DNA of 64,000 nt from Phlebiopsis flavidoalba (taxonomy: Eukaryota > Basidiomycota > Agaricomycetes > Polyporales > Phanerochaetaceae). A program made the position numbers and the translations under genes. The stretch covers positions 124,001 to 188,000 of the forward strand of contig JAOCPU010000040.1 of NCBI GenBank assembly GCA_035772785.1, written 5' to 3'. The notes under the pieces are model-generated. The model worked only from the letters and a program-made list of their open reading frames with translations. It made no database searches and was not told the DNA's origin. This document shows positions 58,232 through 64,000 of the stretch, one piece after another; the stretch's first letter is position 1; each line of letters opens with the position of its first letter.

Positions 58232-60424
58232 GCGATGCTCAAACGCTCTGCCCCTGCAATGGCGAGACGGTCTATGACAACTCTTTCTGGTACCTCATCG
58301 CGCTCGGCAAAATAAAAGAGCCTCGCGACATCGCTCGTATATCGGGTCGTCATTCAAAAGCGAACGCCTGCACCCGCATCCTCCAGGACCTCCCCGGTTA
58401 CCCTCTGATTGGAACATACAAAAATCCCCCAGGGACATGCGTGGCAGGTATATCGCGATTGCGGGCGAGGTATATGTGCGTCGTCTTTAATTTCACTGTT
58501 GTCTTGGTTGTGATATCTCCACATAGGGGTCTGATATTGTCCGAATCAATGTTTATGAGGAACAAACATGGTCGTGCTTAACAGCTTAGAGGCCATGTGT
58601 GGAGCTTTTGGACAAGAGGTCGTCGATATACTCTGACCGGTACGTCTCATTTTCTTCATGTGCGACTCCAGCCTCAACCCAAGTCTCATTCCAGGGAACG
58701 CGATGACAATGATGGTAACTGTACGCTCTCCATGCTCGGTAGTTCTCACACAACCCTGACACCGACCCACAGTTTCCGGCTGGCAATGGGTCTTAGTCGT
58801 CCTCGCGCTACGGCCTTTTCCTGGCGCGATATGCGACGCGTGCTGCAGCACCTTGCTACACCCCCAATTTGTACAGCCGATATCGTGAGATGAACGTTTT
58901 GGACAACACATGAGTTTCTACGCAATCTTATTACTACACCAGAGGAGTTTCATGTGAGCATAGATCAAGTAGTGAGTGGCCTCTTTACCAATGCGAATGA
59001 TGTGTTAATGATAGCTTGTGAAGTATTGTTGGGAGACAAGGACTATATGCCGCATACGAAACGGAGTAGAGGATCAAGATGCAACGAGAAAAGATAATTG
59101 ACGCGATGTACGATGCGCTCGAAGCCGTGATCGCTGCGATGACGCCAAGGCCGGTTTCTTGTCGACTTGATTCCTATACGTACGCCCTCTCTCAAACACT
59201 ACGCTCGGACATTCTCAACGTGTTTAACGTTTAGCCCAGTCAGATATCTTCCCGAATGGTTCCCATATGCGGGCTTCGTGAAACAGGCGCGGGTTTGGAA
59301 GGAGTCTACAGACTACATCCTTCATGCACCGTGGTTCGCCCTATCCAAGGAGCTCCTGGTGCGTGTTACGTTCATTCCTTGCCGATGGGATAATTTGAGC
59401 TAATTATATGCAGGCCTCAGGAAGTCTTCCGGACGACTGTGCAGCAAAATACGCCCTTACGAAACGACTCAGAGGACGAGTGGAAGCTGGATATCGAGAA
59501 GGAGGTAGTATGCACCGCTTCTTGGCGTCCATGTACTCCGGTAAGGTGATCATTTTTATCATCGAGCTTTTGGGCTTAGCTTGGTTACAACATTGCACCT
59601 CCTAGCGAGTATCGATACGGTGCGACTATCACGTCTAGAATAACTGCATATATGCTAAAGGTTAGGATGCATACAGTCAGTTTCTGTTCTACAGACCTTC
59701 TTCCTGGCAAATGGTCCTCTTCACACGAAGTGCAAGAAAAGGCCCGACGTCATATTGGACGAAGTTTGTAAGGACAGGCTCCCCCCGACTTTACCGGACT
59801 ATGACGCCCTCCCTTATGTGCATGCAATGGTGAAAGAGATCTTAAGGTGGAACGCAAGTGGACTCCCTTAGGTAACGCACTCCAGCCCTCTTTGGTTGCA
59901 CGAGACTGATATCTTACTATCCAGGCGTCGTGCACGTATCCATGCAGGACGACATATACAGGGGATATTTCATTCCCAAGGGCACGTACCTCCTTGCCAA
60001 ATATTTCGTTTAAGTTCATTTATTTCAGTCGTCGTATCGGAGCTTACAGCATACACTCCGCTCACCATCACGCAGGACAATCTTGCAAGACTCAAGCGTG
60101 TATCCAGATCCCGACCTCTTTTCTCCCCTGATCGATTCATTGCGCACGAACGAATCAAGGACAAGCTGGAATTGGACCCGGAAGTACGGTCGACCCCCCA
60201 GAGCCGGCGATATTCGGCTGTTCGGGCGGCGGGTCTGCCCAGGGCAGTATGCGAGTTACGAGTCTCTTTGGCTACTCGTAGCGTGCACAATCGCAAAGTC
60301 TACGTATTTCGAAGGTAAAGGACACTGGGGGCTGGTGTACCCATCATACCCAGCGACGAGGTATATCCGATGGATTCGTGAGGTGATGTGCGCCCCAAAC
60401 TCAGCACTGGTGGTGCAATTCTGA
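58232..60424 (+). CDS. Cytochrome P450 monooxygenase, tandem copy 2 (degraded)
   Basis: Blocks in order: PPGPP hinge and GN near 58375-58420; IVRINVYGTNMVVLNSLEAM near 58535-58600; VRYLPEWFPYAGFVKQARVW near 59235-59300; LPDDCAAKYALTKRLRG near 59425-59470; an ASIDT variant of the usual AGxDT oxygen-binding motif split by an intron near 59605-59620; VSVLQTFFLANGPLH; LPDYDALPYVHAMVKEILRW (ExxR present); YPDPDLFSPDRFIAHERIKD; and the haem loop FGRRVCPGQYASYESLWLLV near 60220-60280. The stretch between the anchor hinge and helix C (58.6-59.1 kb) matches poorly, and no N-terminal membrane anchor is found, so the start is a guess. Frame changes are frequent. It may be a pseudogene or suffer from base errors. 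Its order and strand match copies 1 and 3. Confidence 0.75.
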
Positions 60425-61767
60425 AAGTCCTTCTGTGATAGCCTTCCACAGCGCTTCACCTTGTGCGAGATCGCAGAGTGTGTAGCGTGTTTCACCCCAG
60501 CACATGCCAGCACTAATCTCGGAAACGGCGATCCCCACCTATCATTACAATGTCAAAGCACCCTAGGGTCCAGCACCATGATGCTCCGTTTCCATTGGAT
60601 AGAGCCAACACCCTACATACTCGATCCGCCTGTCAGACAATTTCTTTCGTGGCTATATTCCCTAGTCCTTCTATGGATATACCGTACAAGAGGAAATGCA
60701 AAACCACATTTTGACTTCATTGCGTCAAGCAGAAAAGACGATGACTGCAAATGTCTCCGGAAGGACATTCAAGCTACAATCATAATCAGATGAAAACGCT
60801 TATTGTACTCTATGTTATCAGTAATTATATCTCTGCGGTGTGTAGCCATAATGTACGTCGACGTGGTATGGATTTTATTTCTTTCTTCGAGTTTATTCGG
60901 CGATGTGCAAGTGTCGCAAAACCTGCCCTAAACTTATGACGCACGAAAACATTATGTAAGCAAGCACGCGTACGCGCCCGTCGCGGTCTCAATCAATTAA
61001 CTCGCCTCGAGCTGCATGTTTTATTTCTTATCCTACGCAACATCCACATGCAGCGATGTTCGGAATTCAGGGTGGAGTGCGTCTTCGCAACCCGAAGATG
61101 GCAGGCTCGCATTACCGCCGCAGCTTCAGAAATGTGAGCGGCAAGTCAGGTACCCGCGTATCTCACCGTAGCTCGGTAAACATCCCACGCGGCGCGCAAA
61201 GCCAAAGCGACGTAATACCGGAAACTCCAGCGCAGGAAGTCGCGGCAATCCCGACTCGGGCGGTTGGTCATGTTGATTGTTTGGGCCGACCGCATGTATA
61301 ACTTGAACGGTGCTGTGCGAGTACATGCACTTCGTCACCCGTGTCTAATGCAGCTCCAGGAAAACTGGATTTCTTGCAAAACCCACGGTGAACTCTCTCT
61401 GTATACAATCTTCGTGCGAAACGATTTTCGAAGAACCAAGATTCGGTATGTTATCTCGAGCCGACCCTGGGATTTCTATTCCGCGGAGTTTCGCGTGATT
61501 TGACGTGAGGAGTTTCGTCCATCGCTACTCTGGTTCACCTCGCTCGCGCTCGCCACCGTTCCGTAAGTGCACCGCGCCCCATGCATTGCACATGCATGCA
61601 TGTAGTGATTCTGATAGCCTTCTCATGTTTCAGGTGTCTTTGTCTTCCCAACCCGCCCATTTAATAAACCTACAGCGTCTCGACAAATGGAGCACCCGGT
61701 ATCCCGATGTCGTCCCCTGGTAGCTGTTGTGTCGTAACGGATTGGCAGTGTTAGAGCAGCCTATGTT
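60425..61767. other. Spacer between P450 copies 2 and 3
   Basis: This 1.3 kb spacer holds no recognised gene. Its length exceeds the 0.4 kb between copies 1 and 2. The last 100 bases may encode the missing N-terminal anchor of copy 3 in another frame, since AAYVLFYTKARN reads into its hinge. Confidence 0.45.
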
Positions 61768-63884
61768 TTGTTCTATACTAAGGCAAGAAACACATACAGC
61801 GAAGGGGTCCTGCGGTATCCCCCGGGACCCCCGGGTCTGCCTCTTCTAGGCAACATACAAATCCCGGCTTCGCCGTCTTGGGAGACTTATCTTGCGTGGA
61901 GCAAAGAATATGGTATGCTCAGCCGGACGTTCAGCGCGCGAATGGGCTGATATTGGAGTTGCAACAGGATCGGACATTATTTATATCAATCCGCTTGGAA
62001 ACGATATATCATCATAGTAAAACCACACATGCAGGCTGCGCGAGACCTCTTGGACAAGAAGTCCGCTATTTACTCTGATCGGTATGTCCGCCCCTCGTCC
62101 TATGAGTCATGACTTATGTACATACCTTGTCCTTTAGACCCGTATCGGGAATTACGATGCTAGGAGAACTGTACGTACCGTCCATATACTCACTTCTTCG
62201 CTAACAACTTAATGTGATTGTAAGTGGTTGGCCTTACAACTGGACTTTTTGCTCTGCAGCCTTTACGGAGCAGAATGGCGTGAACGGCCGCAAGGCTTTC
62301 CAACGCGTCTTTCATGCAAATAACTGTCTCACACGCTTCCGCCCAATGGAGCTGTTGCAAGCGCGAAGGCTCCTCCGACGTCTGTTGAACAAACCACTGA
62401 ACTTCCTTGCGCATACACGTCTGTAAGTGGTTCAACCTTTTAGAGGAGTATGGAGGTTAATCGAACTGGACAGGTATTTAACGGGAGTTCAGCTCTCGGT
62501 ATTGCTTACGGCATTCAGACACAAGAAGAAAACGACCAATACATCATGCACGCAGAAGCATACAATGGATGCAGTCAATGCGACAAACTCGACTCCCGAG
62601 CGCTTTCTTGTTGACTTTCTCTTTCCCATATGTATGCAACTTGACATATTCCGCCGTTTCGCACTCATATGCTCAACCATCCTCCCAGTGAAATACGTTC
62701 CAGAGTGGGTTCCCGGCGCGGGTTTCCAGACGAAGGCTCGGGGGGCCAACAACTGGCGACAGAGTGCCGTGTGGTGATGCTCAATCGGCCATGGGATGTC
62801 GTCAAAGAGCAGATATGGTGAGTTTATTTGTCTTTTGTCCGCATATATGCACATCGTTAAATGTCTAAACAGCGTAGTGATCCCAGTGGAGGGCCGGAGT
62901 CCGCGGCGAGGGCGCTTTTACAGGAGGTCGTCGACGACGCGAAAGACCCCGCATATATGGAGCGAGTTGTGCAAGTCGTCGGCTGTCCGCCTAAAATTAT
63001 ATATATTGGTACGTGAAGGTGATATCTGAGCCTAAGGAATGATAAATAATATACCCATACAGGAGGATCCGACACCGTAAGTCATGCAACTGGAGATATC
63101 TCAAGACACTTACGACCTGCTTGAATAGACTCTCTCCATCCTCGAGTCGTTTCTTCCTCGCCATGGTTTCTGTCTGCATCCAGACATTCAACGGAAGGCA
63201 CAAGCATATATCGATACGCACACAGTCTGCAAGGATAGGTTGCCTGACTTCAGCGACTACGACTCGCTACCACGTACATTCACGCAGTTGTGAAGGAGTG
63301 CTTACGCTGGCACCCAGTCGCTGCGTTGAGTAGGCCTTTTCATCACACGTCACGCTCTCGAACCCTCACACTCTACCCGTAGATGTCCCGCACCCGTGTC
63401 TCCGAAGCAGACGTCTACAATGGCTTACCACATCCCCAAGGGCTCCATTGTCATTGTGAACAGCTGGTACGTGTACACCCACTATTTTATACATAGAACC
63501 AACCTTCACCTCGTCCCTAGGGCCCTCCTTCACGACGCGGAAGCCTACACTGAGCCACTCGCCTTCCGCCCCGAGCGCTTCCTTACTACCGACCCAGCCA
63601 CAGGCAATCTTCGCACTCGATCCCACCGTACGCGTACCCCGCCGAAGTCGCGTTCGGCTTCGGGCGACGCATCTTGTCCAGGACGCTTCATGGCACACGA
63701 GAGCATGTGGGCCGCGGTCGTGTCAGTGCTTGCGGCATTTGATGTCACGAAGGTTCTCTGGCGACGATGGAAAGGAGATCACACCGGCCCGAACACAGTC
63801 TTATTGTTGATTGGTTACTCACACATAGGTGGGCTTGGTGTTGTATATTCTTTCAATCCGCATATGGAACTGACAAGCGGATAG
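61768..63884 (+). CDS. Cytochrome P450 monooxygenase, tandem copy 3
   Basis: Blocks in order: LRYPPGPPGLPLLGNIQIPA near 61810-61865; DIIYINPLGNDI near 61950-62005; RDLLDKKSAIYSDR near 62040-62080; AEWRERRKAFQRVFHANNCL near 62270-62330; the conserved PVKYVPEWVPGAGFQTKARG near 62685-62745; GGSDT with TLSI across an intron near 63063-63140; LPDFSDYDSLPYIHAVVKEC (the ExxR motif follows as KECLRW) near 63240-63310; VSEADVYNGYHIPKGSIVIV with NSW; LLHDAEAYTEPLAFRPERFL; and the haem loop FGFGRRI then CPGRFMAHESMWAAVVSVLA near 63650-63725, split by a one-base shift. The C terminus may continue to about 63950 as IVGTLPFRCRINASQ across another shift. The start at 61768 is the first in-frame Met and probably misses the membrane anchor. 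It is closest to copy 1 in its conserved blocks. Confidence 0.82.
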
Positions 63885-64000
63885 TCGGCACGCTACCGTT
63901 CGAGGTGTAGGATCAACGCCTCGCAGTTCGTGGAGAAGCATGTGCGGCCGTCGGTACGGGACAGGGGGAGGAAAGATTGTGAACGGGCCATATCCCTAGT
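63885..64000. other. Window end
   Basis: This probably contains the last residues of P450 copy 3 in a shifted frame and the start of its 3' flank. Nothing else can be seen. Confidence 0.4.

Noticed and set aside
55706..63884. Complete secondary-metabolite cluster
   Set aside because: Only P450s are present. No synthase, transporter or transcription factor was found in the flanking window sequence.
1..64000. CRISPR array or prophage
   Set aside because: No regularly spaced identical repeats and no phage genes; intron-rich eukaryotic genes exclude a prokaryotic origin.
1..64000. Repeat-induced point mutation (RIP) as the cause of broken genes
   Set aside because: The breaks are insertions and deletions, not C-to-T changes, and CpG-rich blocks are preserved.

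Overview
This window looks like nuclear DNA of a filamentous basidiomycete (Agaricomycetes, probably a wood- or litter-decay fungus). The evidence is short GT..AG introns of about 45-65 bases splitting nearly every gene, an intron-bearing tRNA-Pro, multiple P450 paralogues, a NACHT-type STAND NTPase, an aryl-alcohol-dehydrogenase-type aldo/keto reductase, a fungal DUF1776 gene and a hAT transposon. No bacterial, viral or mitochondrial gene was recognised.

Layout. (1) 0.8-4.2 kb: an array of GC-rich exon-like units on the plus strand, facing a minus-strand P4-ATPase (lipid flippase) that breaks off after the nucleotide-binding signature. (2) 6.1-7.5 and 20.3-21.6 kb: two paralogous, minus-strand, secreted GPI-type glycoprotein genes of the family often labelled 'macrofage activating glycoprotein'. 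Between them lie a DUF1776 gene (9.3-11.3 kb), a doubtful Ser/Thr-rich reading frame (15.2-16.2 kb) and a single-pass membrane protein with a cytosolic SH3 domain (17.3-18.7 kb). (3) 22.5-28 kb: tRNA-Pro(AGG), an aldo/keto reductase and a NACHT NTPase. (4) 28-46 kb: gene-poor and repeat-rich, with degenerate direct and inverted repeats, one doubtful gene (34.7-35.5 kb) and one well-supported coiled-coil/AT-hook gene (38.3-39.7 kb). (5) 46.2-51.6 kb: a hAT element with clustered GGTTC/GAACC motifs at both ends and a minus-strand transposase. (6) 52.0-54.9 kb: a phospholipase-D-superfamily gene with two HKD motifs. (7) 55.7-63.9 kb: three tandem plus-strand cytochrome P450 genes of one family.

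Genes that may work together: the three P450s form an expanded oxidative cluster, probably for secondary metabolite or xenobiotic metabolism. The aldo/keto reductase would fit aromatic aldehyde metabolism of a wood-decay fungus, but it lies 30 kb away and no link is shown. No backbone synthase (PKS, NRPS, terpene synthase) is visible.

Caveat for every coding entry: each recognised gene is interrupted by one-base frameshifts, many at homopolymers, where adding or removing one base restores a conserved sequence. The same defect in unrelated genes points to an unpolished long-read assembly more than to mass pseudogenisation. Gene boundaries are therefore approximate envelopes, not exact exon models.
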